A stretch of DNA of 64,000 nt from Peribacillus sp. ACCC06369. Lineage in GTDB: Bacteria > Bacillota > Bacilli > Bacillales > DSM-1321. This document shows positions 35,124-44,838 of the stretch, in pieces. The notes under the pieces are model-generated. The model was not told the origin of the DNA, did no database searches, and worked only from the letters and a program-made list of their open reading frames with translations. A program made the translations under genes and the position numbers. Numbering within the stretch: the stretch's first letter is position 1; the number at the start of each line of letters is the position of its first letter. Location of the stretch: assembly GCF_030348945.1 (NCBI RefSeq), contig NZ_JAUCEN010000002.1, positions 3,720,001 through 3,784,000 on the forward strand, written 5' to 3'.

Positions 35124-36686
35124 ATGTCCAAATTTTTAAAAGGGACGCTGATTTTATTAGTCGCAAGCCTGATAACAAGGGTTCTTGGTTTCATTAACCG
35201 CATTGTCATCGCCCGCTTCATCGGCGAAGAAGGCGTTGGTTTATATATGATGGCTTTACCGACCCTATTTCTCGTCGTAAACATTACCCAGTTAGGCCTG
35301 CCTATCGCCATTTCCAAATACGTGGCAGAGGCAAATGCCAGAGGTGATGAACGGAAAATCAAGAAAATCCTTGTCGTCTCTTTGGCCTGCACCTTTACGC
35401 TATCGATGATTTTCACTCCCGCAATGCTGCTTTTCGCGCCGGTGCTCTCAGAATATCTATTCACTGACGAACGGACGGTATGGCCGCTCATGGCGATTGC
35501 TCCTATCGTACCGATCATAGCCATTTCATCCGTACTGCGCGGTTATTTCCAAGGCAAGCAAAATATGAAGCCCTTCGCTTTCTCACAAGTTATCGAGCAG
35601 GTGGCACGAATCACGTTCATAGCCGTCCTGACGAAGGCCTTTTTACCATATGGAATCGAATACGCTGCTGCCGGGGCGATGTTCGCTTCTATTATTGGTG
35701 AGCTTGTATCTCTCTTCTACTTATTGACTAGTTTTAAGTTAAAGAAACATTTTAAGTTCCGGAAAGGTTTCTTCAAGAATGTCAAATCCGGAAAAGGAAC
35801 GTTCACCGAATTGATGGGGATCGCCCTTCCATCCACCGGAAGCAGGATGATTGGATCGGTTTCGTGGTTTTTCGAACCGATAGTGGTCGCCCAGAGTTTG
35901 GCAATCGCCGGCGTCACCGCGGCTGCAGCCACCAGTCAATACGGGGAGTTAACAGGATACGCACTGCCTTTACTCATGCTTCCGTCATTCGTTACATCCT
36001 CGTTGGCGACGGCCCTTGTCCCGGCAGTGAGCGAAGCCCGTACGACCGGAAATTTTTTACTCGTTGAACATAGGCTTCAACAGGCCTTGAAAATCACCTT
36101 TATCACAGGCTGTTTAGCTATCGTCATTCTGTTTATCTTTGCCGAACCGATTTTACAAGTCATGTATGGCTCTTCGCATGCTGCTGTTTTCATTAAATTC
36201 CTGGCACCTTTTTTCATCCTTTATTACTTTCAATATCCGCTGCAATCCATGCTGCAAGCACTGGATCTTGCAAAGGCCGCAATGTTCAACAGCCTGGCTG
36301 GGAACATCCTTAAAATCGGTGTGATCTGGCTGCTGGCGTCAAAGGAAAGCTTCGGGATCATGGGAGCCGCAATCGGGATAGCCGTCGGTACAATGCTCGT
36401 TACCTTCCTGCATTTTTCAACCGTGCTGAAGGTCGTCCCTTTCACGCTTCATTTCCGCAGCTATATGTCAGCTTTGGTCCTTGCTTTAATTTCCGGATGG
36501 GGCGGTTATTACCTTTATCAATTCCCGCTCTCCTCACAGCCTCTTGGCATACGGCTTTTGCTTTCCGTGACGGTCGTTATCCTGCTGTTCACATTTTTCC
36601 TGCTCATGACCGGCAGCATAAAAAAAGCGGATCTAATCCGGATTCCTGTAGTTGGCGGCTTTTTATCAAAGTTTGCTTGGAAATAA
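35124..36686 (+). CDS. spoVB: Stage V sporulation protein B (MOP-family polysaccharide flippase)
   Basis: A 520-residue membrane protein with about 14 predicted helices of the MurJ/Wzx (MVF) fold. N-terminus: GTLILLVASLITRVLGFINR; signature FIGEEGVGLYMMALPT. ATG 35124 has GGAAGGGAG five bases upstream. SpoVB is needed for spore cortex synthesis and probably moves lipid-linked precursor. It is the only plus-strand gene between two minus-strand blocks, in its normal Bacillus position next to comN. Confidence 0.93.
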   Translation: MSKFLKGTLILLVASLITRVLGFINRIVIARFIGEEGVGLYMMALPTLFLVVNITQLGLPIAISKYVAEANARGDERKIKKILVVSLACTFTLSMIFTPAMLLFAPVLSEYLFTDERTVWPLMAIAPIVPIIAISSVLRGYFQGKQNMKPFAFSQVIEQVARITFIAVLTKAFLPYGIEYAAAGAMFASIIGELVSLFYLLTSFKLKKHFKFRKGFFKNVKSGKGTFTELMGIALPSTGSRMIGSVSWFFEPIVVAQSLAIAGVTAAAATSQYGELTGYALPLLMLPSFVTSSLATALVPAVSEARTTGNFLLVEHRLQQALKITFITGCLAIVILFIFAEPILQVMYGSSHAAVFIKFLAPFFILYYFQYPLQSMLQALDLAKAAMFNSLAGNILKIGVIWLLASKESFGIMGAAIGIAVGTMLVTFLHFSTVLKVVPFTLHFRSYMSALVLALISGWGGYYLYQFPLSSQPLGIRLLLSVTVVILLFTFFLLMTGSIKKADLIRIPVVGGFLSKFAWK

Positions 36687-36716
36687 AATGAACCGAAGCA
36701 TTTAAAAAGACTTCGG

Positions 36717-37364
36717 TCAATTCTTCGTTTCATTTTTATCGATGTAAAATCGACCATCTATGTACCCACAAATCGAAATCTCTTTAATCTTCGTTTCTCC
36801 CATTTTTTTCAACTGGTGCCGGAGCCAAAAGTGATTTTTGCCGATTTTATCGAGATTTTTCTCCTGTATCTCTCCGTCGATTATAAGGGGATAGGGTGTT
36901 TGCTTCGTATTGGAACCTTTGCTTTGGGTATTTTTGATAACCGACAGCTTCCCTGAAGATTCGAGGATTGCGAATTGTATATCATTTAAATCATTAATCC
37001 CCTGTTCACGCAGCTGGGTCAATAAATCATCGAAATTATATCGTTGCTTACGCATCGCTTTTTCATCTATTTTCCCTTGGTTGATGATAATTTGAGGTGT
37101 ACCGTCCACGATGTTTCGAAATCTTATGCTTTTCAATGAAATGTAGGCCATGATTATTTGGATGAAAGCAAGCACGAACATGGGAATGATTTGCCTGAAA
37201 AATGGTTTATCCAAATCTTCAAAGGATAGGACGGCAATGTCTCCTATCATGATGGATACCACTAAATCAAGTATGCTCAGTTCCCCAACTTCCCGTTTAC
37301 CCATCATTCGGAAAAGTAATAAGATGACTAGATAGATCACTGTTGTCCTAAAAATAATAGCCAT
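36717..37364 (-). CDS. DUF421 (YetF/YrbG-like) membrane protein
   Basis: A 215-residue protein with three N-terminal membrane helices (IFRTTVIYLVILLLFRMMGK; LDLVVSIMIGDIAVL; MFVLAFIQIIMAYI) and a cytosolic DUF421 domain containing NIVDGTPQIIINQGKI and DDLLTQLREQGI. The related B. subtilis gene yrbG is a neighbour of spoVB. Molecular function is unknown; paralogues are linked to spore or stress roles. The start is uncertain: ATG 37364 has only a weak AAGTGG, and ATG 37397 has none. Convergent with spoVB. Confidence 0.8.
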   Translation of the reverse strand: MAIIFRTTVIYLVILLLFRMMGKREVGELSILDLVVSIMIGDIAVLSFEDLDKPFFRQIIPMFVLAFIQIIMAYISLKSIRFRNIVDGTPQIIINQGKIDEKAMRKQRYNFDDLLTQLREQGINDLNDIQFAILESSGKLSVIKNTQSKGSNTKQTPYPLIIDGEIQEKNLDKIGKNHFWLRHQLKKMGETKIKEISICGYIDGRFYIDKNETKN

Positions 37365-37568
37365 GATATCCACTTCAATACCACATCCTTCATCCATAGC
37401 ATGGCTTGGGAATTGAAAAATTACTCCATAATCTTTTCTAATTTTACTTGGAAGCTTCTTAAACCTGGTCTAAAGGTTCCATACGGGGAATATGCTTGTA
37501 CAAACACATAAACAGGCTAAAACGTATCAGCCTTGTAAAAAGGAGGAATACCCATCGAAACTAAAAAA

Positions 37569-37940
37569 ATGAGTGTCGCCGTAATTTATGGCGTAGGCTC
37601 CATCTTTGCCATAGCGATGATTGCAAGTTTAATCGTTTCCATCCTTCTTCGTTTCACTTCACTGACGGAATCATCCCTGACATACGTGATCATGATCGTG
37701 TCCTTTTTATCACTGTTCATTGGTGGATTCATCTCAGGAGGGAAAGGGAAAAAGCAAGGACTATTCTTAGGCGGTAGTACTGGGCTGCTTTATCTGTTGG
37801 TCGTGTTCCTTTTTCAATATTTAGGTCACGATGCGCTCTTCACCATCAAGCAATGGATATACTATGGCTGTTTTGTCATTACGGCCATGATGGGTGGCGT
37901 GCTTGGGGTCAACATGAGTTCCGAATCACGTACCAATTAA
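37569..37940 (+). CDS. yrzE: TIGR04086-family membrane protein (YrzE-like)
   Basis: A 123-residue protein with four hydrophobic segments (about 8-30, 40-58, 68-88, 95-115) and a glycine-rich loop GGKGKKQGLFLGGSTG. It lies in the yrzE position between yrbG and yajC; function is unknown. The ATG at 37569 has no site at the right distance. The strong AGGAGG at 37541-37546 is seven bases before an in-frame ATC at 37554, so translation may start there (five extra residues) or the base may be a sequence change. Confidence 0.75.
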   Translation: MSVAVIYGVGSIFAIAMIASLIVSILLRFTSLTESSLTYVIMIVSFLSLFIGGFISGGKGKKQGLFLGGSTGLLYLLVVFLFQYLGHDALFTIKQWIYYGCFVITAMMGGVLGVNMSSESRTN

Positions 37941-37953
37941 AAAAACACAGCAA

Positions 37954-37978
37954 AAAACCGGGCACATGGCCCGGTTTT
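37954..37978. terminator. Bidirectional terminator between yrzE and yajC
   Basis: AAAACCGGGC-ACAT-GGCCCGGTTTT: A-run on one side and T-run on the other serve both convergent genes. Confidence 0.85.
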
Positions 37979-37986
37979 CGTTTGTC

Positions 37987-38271
37987 TTATAAAGTCGCTT
38001 CTTTATTTGGTGCGCTTTCCTTAATTTCACGGATTGCCGCACGGTCGAAAGTTAGTTTTGTACCGTCTGGTGACTTAATGACGATTTGCAATTCATCGAT
38101 TGCATCGATTGTTCCGTGCATGCCGCCGATAGTAGCAACTTTATCACCTTTTTTCAAACTGCTTTGCATGTTTTGCGTAGCCTTTTGGCGTTTTTGCTGC
38201 GGACGGATCAATAAGAAATAGAACAATACGAACATTAAGATCAACGGAAGTATTTGTGTTAAAGAACCCAT
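37987..38271 (-). CDS. yajC: Preprotein translocase accessory subunit YajC
   Basis: A 94-residue single-pass membrane protein: helix at about 6-24 (QILPLILMFVLFYFLLI), then the diagnostic RPQQKRQK, and a small beta domain with GDKVATIGGMHGTI. It associates with SecDF. It starts at ATG after AAAGGAG and lies downstream of tgt, as usual. Confidence 0.94.
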   Translation of the reverse strand: MGSLTQILPLILMFVLFYFLLIRPQQKRQKATQNMQSSLKKGDKVATIGGMHGTIDAIDELQIVIKSPDGTKLTFDRAAIREIKESAPNKEATL

Positions 38272-38313
38272 TTGTATAATTCACTCCTTTCGTTCATTAA
38301 AATATTTATGGAA

Positions 38314-39489
<1,176 letters not shown>

Positions 39490-40518
39490 TTACTTAATTA
39501 ACATTGCATCTCCAAAACTAAAGAACCTGTATTTTTCCTCCACGGCCGTTTCATAGGCATGAAGGACATGCTCCCTGCCTGCAAGTGCAGAAATAAGCAT
39601 GATTAAAGTCGATTTCGGTAAATGGAAGTTCGTTATCATCGCATCAATCCCTTTGAACTCATATCCAGGATAGATGAAGATGCTCGTCCAGCCATTCTCT
39701 TCCTTGAACACCCCATCATTACGGGACGCAATCGTTTCCAATGTCCTTGTGGACGTTGTGCCGACCGTGATGATTTTCCCGCCTTTTTCTTTCACATCAT
39801 TCAGTAACCTGGCTGTGCCTTCCGTCATTTGATAAAACTCTGAATGCATTTCGTGGCTGTCAATATCGTCGACACTGACTGGACGGAACGTACCAAGCCC
39901 TACATGAAGCGTGATGAAAGCGATGTGGACACCCATCCCTTTAAGTTTCTCGAGCAAATCCTCCGTAAAATGCAGGCCTGCGGTTGGTGCCGCTGCAGAT
40001 CCCCGTTCACGTGCATATACCGTTTGATAACGGTCCTGATCGTCGAGTTGTTCCTTGATATATGGAGGTAATGGCATTTCGCCAAGCTTCTCTAGTATTT
40101 CATAAAATATGCCTTCATATTTAAATTCAAGGATTCGGCCTCCATGCTCAAGTACACCTGTACAGACGGCACTCAGCTTACCATCGCCAAAAATGATTGT
40201 CGAGCCTTCTCTAATCCGTTTGGCTGGCTTCACAAGCGTTTCCCATACATCATCATGCTCTTGCTTAAGCAGCAATACCTCGATTTTTGCACCTGTTTCT
40301 TCCTTACTTCCGTAAAGTCGGGCAGGCAGCACCTTCGTATCATTCAAAACCAAGCAATCTCCCGGCTTGATATATTCCGTGATATGGCTGAATACATCAT
40401 GCTGGAGCTTACCGGTTCCTTTATCCAACACCATCAATCTACTTGCTTCCCTATCCTCCAAAGGAACTTGGGCAATCAATTCCTCCGGTAAATGAAAATC
40501 AAACATATCCAATTTCAT
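39490..40518 (-). CDS. queA: S-adenosylmethionine:tRNA ribosyltransferase-isomerase
   Basis: A 342-residue enzyme converting preQ1-tRNA to epoxyqueuosine-tRNA using the ribosyl part of SAM. Visible motifs are [38 protein letters not shown] and [13 protein letters not shown] 40518 is used, with AGGAAGTGG upstream; a GTG three codons earlier lies inside that site. It sits directly upstream of tgt. Confidence 0.95.
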   Translation of the reverse strand: MKLDMFDFHLPEELIAQVPLEDREASRLMVLDKGTGKLQHDVFSHITEYIKPGDCLVLNDTKVLPARLYGSKEETGAKIEVLLLKQEHDDVWETLVKPAKRIREGSTIIFGDGKLSAVCTGVLEHGGRILEFKYEGIFYEILEKLGEMPLPPYIKEQLDDQDRYQTVYARERGSAAAPTAGLHFTEDLLEKLKGMGVHIAFITLHVGLGTFRPVSVDDIDSHEMHSEFYQMTEGTARLLNDVKEKGGKIITVGTTSTRTLETIASRNDGVFKEENGWTSIFIYPGYEFKGIDAMITNFHLPKSTLIMLISALAGREHVLHAYETAVEEKYRFFSFGDAMLIK

Positions 40519-40556
40519 CTGTTCCACTTCCTAACCTGTCTTTCAAGCTGTAATAT

Positions 40557-40763
40557 TTATTTAAAACGGCCAATCAAATAAAAAATGGCGGACAACACAA
40601 CACTGACGATGATTGATGTGACGATAGGAAAGTAAAACGTCGTATTCCCCTTTTTCAGCAAAATATCTCCCGGCAGCTTGCCGAGATGAATGTATTTCAT
40701 CGCAAAACCAATCACGAATATAATCACACCAAGCATCATAACCATTTTTGGTATATTCATCAT
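40557..40763 (-). CDS. DUF2905 small membrane protein
   Basis: A 68-residue protein with two hydrophobic helices (about 7-24 and 45-64) around [24 protein letters not shown], the DUF2905 signature. Its ATGA overlaps the ruvB stop, so it is translationally coupled. A DUF2905 gene commonly sits between ruvB and queA in Bacillus; function is unknown. Confidence 0.85.
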   Translation of the reverse strand: MMNIPKMVMMLGVIIFVIGFAMKYIHLGKLPGDILLKKGNTTFYFPIVTSIIVSVVLSAIFYLIGRFK

Positions 40764-41758
40764 TCGGGCATCTCCATGCCGAAATGCTCATAAACCAGCT
40801 GTGTTGCCATCCGGCCTCTAGGGGTACGCTGAAGAAAACCGACTTGTAACAGATATGGTTCATACACATCTTCGATCGTATGTGCCTCTTCGCCAATCGT
40901 TGCAGCAATCGTTTCCAGACCCACGGGTCCACCACGGAATTTTTCAATGATCCCTTTAAGTAATTTATGGTCAATATGATCGAGTCCTAAACGGTCGACC
41001 TGCATTAATTCAAGCGCATAATCGGCAAGCTCGGCCGTTATCGTACCATCACCGCGTACCTGGGCGAAATCCCTGACCCTCCGTAATAGCCGATTAGCAA
41101 TTCTCGGGGTGCCCCTTGACCTTCTAGCAAGTTCGCTAGCTGCTTGATCATCCATTTCCGTATCCATGATTCTTGATGTACGGATGATGATATCAGTCAA
41201 ATGGTTTTCCGTATAATATTCAAGACGGCTCAAAACGCCAAAACGGTCCCTGAGCGGTGCAGACAGTGAGCCTGCACGTGTCGTGGCCCCCACGAGGGTG
41301 AACGGCGGCAAGTCGATTCTGATCGAACGGGCTTCCGGTCCCTTACCGACTACAATATCCAGACAGAAGTCTTCCATAGCCGGATATAGCACTTCTTCGA
41401 CAACACGAGGAAGACGGTGAATCTCATCAATGAATAATACATCACCAGGTTCAAGTGCACTCAAAATGGCCGCCAGATCCCCCGGCCGCTCAATGGCGGG
41501 ACCGGAAGTCGTGCGGATATTGACACCCATTTCATTGGCGATGATGACGGCAAGCGTCGTCTTTCCAAGACCGGGTGGTCCATATAATAGTACATGATCG
41601 AGCGTTTCTTCACGCATCCTTGCCGCTTCAATGTATACACTCAAATTCGCTTTAACTTTATCCTGTCCAATATATTGCTTTAAGTTTTGGGGCCGCAGGC
41701 TTTGTTCAAAGGATAGTTCGTTCAAATCGGCTTCCTGATTGAATATTCTCTCCTCCAT
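40760..41758 (-). CDS. ruvB: Holliday junction branch migration ATPase RuvB
   Basis: A 332-residue AAA+ motor. Walker [10 protein letters not shown] (about 59-67), Walker [10 protein letters not shown], sensor 1 GATTRAG, Arg finger region SAPLRDRFG, and a C-terminal winged helix. With RuvA it drives branch migration. It follows ruvA by 11 bp, with AAGGAG before the ATG. Confidence 0.97.
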   Translation of the reverse strand: MEERIFNQEADLNELSFEQSLRPQNLKQYIGQDKVKANLSVYIEAARMREETLDHVLLYGPPGLGKTTLAVIIANEMGVNIRTTSGPAIERPGDLAAILSALEPGDVLFIDEIHRLPRVVEEVLYPAMEDFCLDIVVGKGPEARSIRIDLPPFTLVGATTRAGSLSAPLRDRFGVLSRLEYYTENHLTDIIIRTSRIMDTEMDDQAASELARRSRGTPRIANRLLRRVRDFAQVRGDGTITAELADYALELMQVDRLGLDHIDHKLLKGIIEKFRGGPVGLETIAATIGEEAHTIEDVYEPYLLQVGFLQRTPRGRMATQLVYEHFGMEMPE

Positions 41759-41769
41759 TGCGCCACTCC

Positions 41770-42384
41770 TTATCTTAACATCATTTGCAATGCTTTCTTA
41801 ATATATTGCTCGGTCGTCATATCTTCCGTCTGCAATTTCTTAGCAACCTTTTGGATTTCCTTTTCAGAATAACCAAGAGCCTTCAAGGCAAGAATGGCTT
41901 CATCCAATTCCTCCGAATAACCATTTGGACTGAGTGCAGCCGTGACGCCTTCGTTAAACAAGCTTGGAAAAGCATCCGGAATAATGTTCTCAAGTTTTCC
42001 TTTTAGATCGAGAATCATTTGCCGTGCCGTTTTCTTACCGACTCCCGGGAATTTCACCAAGAACGACTCATCTTCATTTTCGATTGCCTGCACCACCTGA
42101 TCAACCTGTCCTGATGCTAATATGGCTAGTGCACCCTTCGGCCCGATTCCGGTTACATTCAATAGTTTTGTGAATAATGCCTTTTCTTGACGAGTCTGGA
42201 AACCGTAAAATGCAGCCATATCCTCACGCACATAATGATACAAAAAAACTTGGATCTCTTTCTGGTATTGAGCGGAAAAAATAAAAGGATTCGGTGTCAT
42301 CACTTGATATCCGATCCCCCCATTTTCCACAACTATGTATTCAGGTCCAATATAATCGACCTTGCCTTTTATATAATCATACAA
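41770..42384 (-). CDS. ruvA: Holliday junction DNA helicase subunit RuvA
   Basis: A 204-residue protein: N-terminal OB domain ([24 protein letters not shown] in part), two helix-hairpin-helix motifs ([16 protein letters not shown] and [16 protein letters not shown]), and a C-terminal three-helix domain contacting RuvB ([11 protein letters not shown]). The start is TTG 42384, with GGGAGAG seven bases upstream. First gene of the ruvA-ruvB-queA-tgt-yajC run. Confidence 0.96.
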   Translation of the reverse strand: MYDYIKGKVDYIGPEYIVVENGGIGYQVMTPNPFIFSAQYQKEIQVFLYHYVREDMAAFYGFQTRQEKALFTKLLNVTGIGPKGALAILASGQVDQVVQAIENEDESFLVKFPGVGKKTARQMILDLKGKLENIIPDAFPSLFNEGVTAALSPNGYSEELDEAILALKALGYSEKEIQKVAKKLQTEDMTTEQYIKKALQMMLR

Positions 42385-42542
42385 ATTAATTCTCTCCCTG
42401 ATTTTGCTGTACCTCTCATTTTATCATAAAAAGGGAGCGTTGTTCATTAAAAGTTATTTAGTAATCGGCAAAGACTTTTCCGATGGACGATATCACGTTT
42501 CATTGCATTTGACGTTTATGGTATTCTGTTGAAAAACAAAAG

Positions 42543-42564
42543 AGGATGGGTGTCATCCCATCCT
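42543..42564 (-). terminator. bofC terminator
   Basis: AGGATGGG-ATGACA-CCCATCCT stem, then TCTTTTGTTTTTC; the stop codon lies in the 5' arm. Confidence 0.78.
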
Positions 42565-43063
42565 AATTTAACGAATATGGCTCATATTCTTTAATGAGCT
42601 GTTTATATTGGTCTTTATTCATGATCGGTATCCCTTTTTGCAGTTCCTCCTGCTTGTATACTTCAAGTTTACCAACGTCTATTTGGTAGAAAGTATGAAT
42701 GATTTTGGCGTGCTCCGGCCTTCCTATAAAAATGGATAACGTACCATCTTCCCTCATCCCAAGGTATCCATTCGCTTTTAAAAGCGGAGATATGTCATTT
42801 TCTATTTTCTTAAGGACAATCTGCTCTTCATTTTGATCGACTACTTTCCATCCTTGATATTTTGACCAAAAGTCTTCCATCGACCAAATTTTTTCTGTCA
42901 ATTTCTCCTCACTTAACTCGCCATCCAGATACATACGCTGAAGGATGACCTTCCTTTCAATTGGTTCATTTTCCTTTTGAACTGGTTCTTCAGCAAAAAC
43001 GGTTAAGCAAAATGGCAATATGAATAGGATCATGAAAAATTGGATTCTTAGTTGATTAGTCAA
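42563..43063 (-). CDS. bofC: BofC, forespore-secreted regulator of pro-sigma-K processing
   Basis: A 166-residue exported protein with a signal peptide (about 5-27, ending VFAEE). BofC-type segments are RKVILQRMYLDGELSEE, the GWKVVD...IVLKKIENDISPLLK strand region, and GYLGMREDGTLSIF. In B. subtilis it restrains the SpoIVB signal protease and hence sigma-K activation. TTG 43063 is preferred, with AGAGGTGAG just upstream; the GTG at 43072 falls in the site. Position next to ruvA matches B. subtilis. Confidence 0.85.
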   Translation of the reverse strand: MTNQLRIQFFMILFILPFCLTVFAEEPVQKENEPIERKVILQRMYLDGELSEEKLTEKIWSMEDFWSKYQGWKVVDQNEEQIVLKKIENDISPLLKANGYLGMREDGTLSIFIGRPEHAKIIHTFYQIDVGKLEVYKQEELQKGIPIMNKDQYKQLIKEYEPYSLN

Positions 43064-43135
43064 TTTACTCACCTCTTAAGGCGTTTACTTTTTAAATAGT
43101 TTGACCCCAAATAAGGATTATTAACCAGAAAAAAA

Positions 43136-43168
43136 TCAAAAAGAGCTGACTCCTGATCGGGTCAGCTC
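43136..43168 (-). terminator. Terminator of the YhcN/YlaJ lipoprotein gene
   Basis: GAGCTGAC / GTCAGCTC stem with a 10-base loop followed by TTTTTG on the minus strand. Confidence 0.8.
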
Positions 43169-43173
43169 ACGAA

Positions 43174-43779
43174 TTACTTTAAGTGGTCTTCGTGAATGTT
43201 AAGGTTATCGAACATGTCATTGGCATCCTGAATGATCATTTCCCTCGTATCGCCATCACGAAGATTGTTATCAAGTGTCATCGTCCTGAAATAGACACCT
43301 TCATCGGTGGTGACATGTATGGTCCGGCCATTAGAAAGGGGGCCGATTTCCTTCTTGATCCTTTCTTTGACACCTTTTGCTTGACTGTAGTCGTCAAGCA
43401 GCAAGGCAACCAGCATTTCGTCTTTCATGATGATTGTCCTGGCATCGGCGACCGACCCCACTTCATTGGCGACCACATTAACTTTGTCAGCTAAAGTGCC
43501 TTCATAAGAATTATAATAAGATGATCGTGCCCTAAGCGGTTTACTTTCATGGCCATGGTAATTACGGTCACGTTCACTGTATGCATCATCTTTATCGTAT
43601 AGACCTTGGGCCATATTCCGATAATTGATGTTTCGTACCAATACATCTTTTTCAGTTGAATGGTACCCTGTATCATTCGTGATATTTTCGTTCTCCGCTG
43701 TATCATTATTAGCACATCCAACCAAACTGACGGCGGCTAATACCGTGTAAAGCGGCAGTGCCCATTTTATTTTCTGCAC
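43174..43779 (-). CDS. YhcN/YlaJ-family spore lipoprotein (CoxA-like)
   Basis: A 201-residue lipoprotein. GTG 43779 has GGGAGGG upstream, giving a signal peptide with lipobox LVGC (Cys at about 21) and an Asn/Glu-rich spacer. The C-terminal domain (about 95-185) has VNVVANEVGSVADARTIIMKDE and VHVTTDEGV-like segments typical of YhcN/YlaJ sporulation lipoproteins. In B. subtilis the related CoxA gene lies beside safA and its product is in the cortex; a similar place here supports a CoxA-like role, but orthology is inferred. Confidence 0.75.
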   Translation of the reverse strand: MQKIKWALPLYTVLAAVSLVGCANNDTAENENITNDTGYHSTEKDVLVRNINYRNMAQGLYDKDDAYSERDRNYHGHESKPLRARSSYYNSYEGTLADKVNVVANEVGSVADARTIIMKDEMLVALLLDDYSQAKGVKERIKKEIGPLSNGRTIHVTTDEGVYFRTMTLDNNLRDGDTREMIIQDANDMFDNLNIHEDHLK

Positions 43780-43881
43780 CAATAACCCTCCCATTGCGAT
43801 AGAATGAGCTATATTCCGCTCATAATTAGCATGGGTGTCGAACGGGAAATGTACTCTGTAAGTTACGGCCAAAAGCCCGTT

Positions 43882-44838
43882 TTATTTCCTATTTAGGGAA
43901 GAAATCTTTTTCTCCAATTTTTCATTCATCTGCATCCGCTCCGAAAAACCTTCCACAGTCATTTTCCAGACAGAATGAAGCTGGGAAGAACTTTTATTAA
44001 GGCGATTCCATTCACGGAAAATATCCGTTGGATAAGTTAAAGCATATAAAAAGGCCAGGTCTGACTGATACCTTTGCAATTGCGGCACTTCCCACATCGT
44101 AGTGGCTGCATCTTCCAAATGATGCGAAATTCGATTCGCATACTGTAAATAATCAATGCACCTTGGAGCACTTGCCATTAGGTCAAAATCGATTAAGGTC
44201 AATGTGCCGTCTGCTCTCCTCAAGAAATTATGGTGGGCACAATCACCATGGATGATGACTTTCTTTTCTTCATTCCATAAAGATTGATTTTTTTCAAAAC
44301 CCTCTAGTGCCCACTCACCCCATCTAATCCATTCTTTGATTGTATCTTCGGAAACATATTGGCGAACATAAGAAAAGTTCTTTTTAAATAGTGATAAACG
44401 CTCTTTCCATTTTTTAAATTGATTGAAAACAGGTGCGTTAATGGAGAGGTGTTCCGACACATCATGGAAGCTTTCCAGTAACTGAATCCCCTCCAATCGG
44501 TCTTTATGATTGGAAAATCGAAATTTTTTCTTATTCGGCTGAAAATAGTCCATGCTGCCATACCATTTCCCTTTAAATTGAAAGGGCATTAAATTCTGAT
44601 GAATATAATAAGTTTGATGGAATCCCTTTTGTTTTAACAAAGTAGTCAATTCTCTTTGCCGATCCCATTTTTCAAAACTGTCGAATCCTTTAAGGATTAT
44701 TGGGTGGCCCTTATCAAAAGTTATTAAATAGACACTACTTTGAAGATGTTGGACATTCTTTGGCTTACGATTTAAATAAGAGAGGAGACGAGTGTTAAAA
44801 ACACTGTCTCCTTGATAATTAGTAGTCATCGCTTTCAT
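43882..44838 (-). CDS. CotS-like spore coat protein with aminoglycoside-phosphotransferase fold
   Basis: A 318-residue protein with the APH/choline-kinase fold. The catalytic loop IIHGDCAHHNFL (His197, Asp199, Asn204) and the metal-binding LIDFDLM (Asp217) are intact, so activity is possible. The N-lobe (about 15-75) is short and has YLITFDKG. Relatives such as CotS, YutH and YsxE are spore coat proteins. It starts inside the 3' end of safA (ATG 44838 or 44829, neither with a strong site), so it is probably translationally coupled to safA and made in the mother cell. The substrate is unknown. Confidence 0.72.
   Translation of the reverse strand: MKAMTTNYQGDSVFNTRLLSYLNRKPKNVQHLQSSVYLITFDKGHPIILKGFDSFEKWDRQRELTTLLKQKGFHQTYYIHQNLMPFQFKGKWYGSMDYFQPNKKKFRFSNHKDRLEGIQLLESFHDVSEHLSINAPVFNQFKKWKERLSLFKKNFSYVRQYVSEDTIKEWIRWGEWALEGFEKNQSLWNEEKKVIIHGDCAHHNFLRRADGTLTLIDFDLMASAPRCIDYLQYANRISHHLEDAATTMWEVPQLQRYQSDLAFLYALTYPTDIFREWNRLNKSSSQLHSVWKMTVEGFSERMQMNEKLEKKISSLNRK

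Noticed and set aside
35015..35524. 169-residue minus-strand frame
   Set aside because: Antisense to the start of spoVB, low-complexity, no ribosome site.
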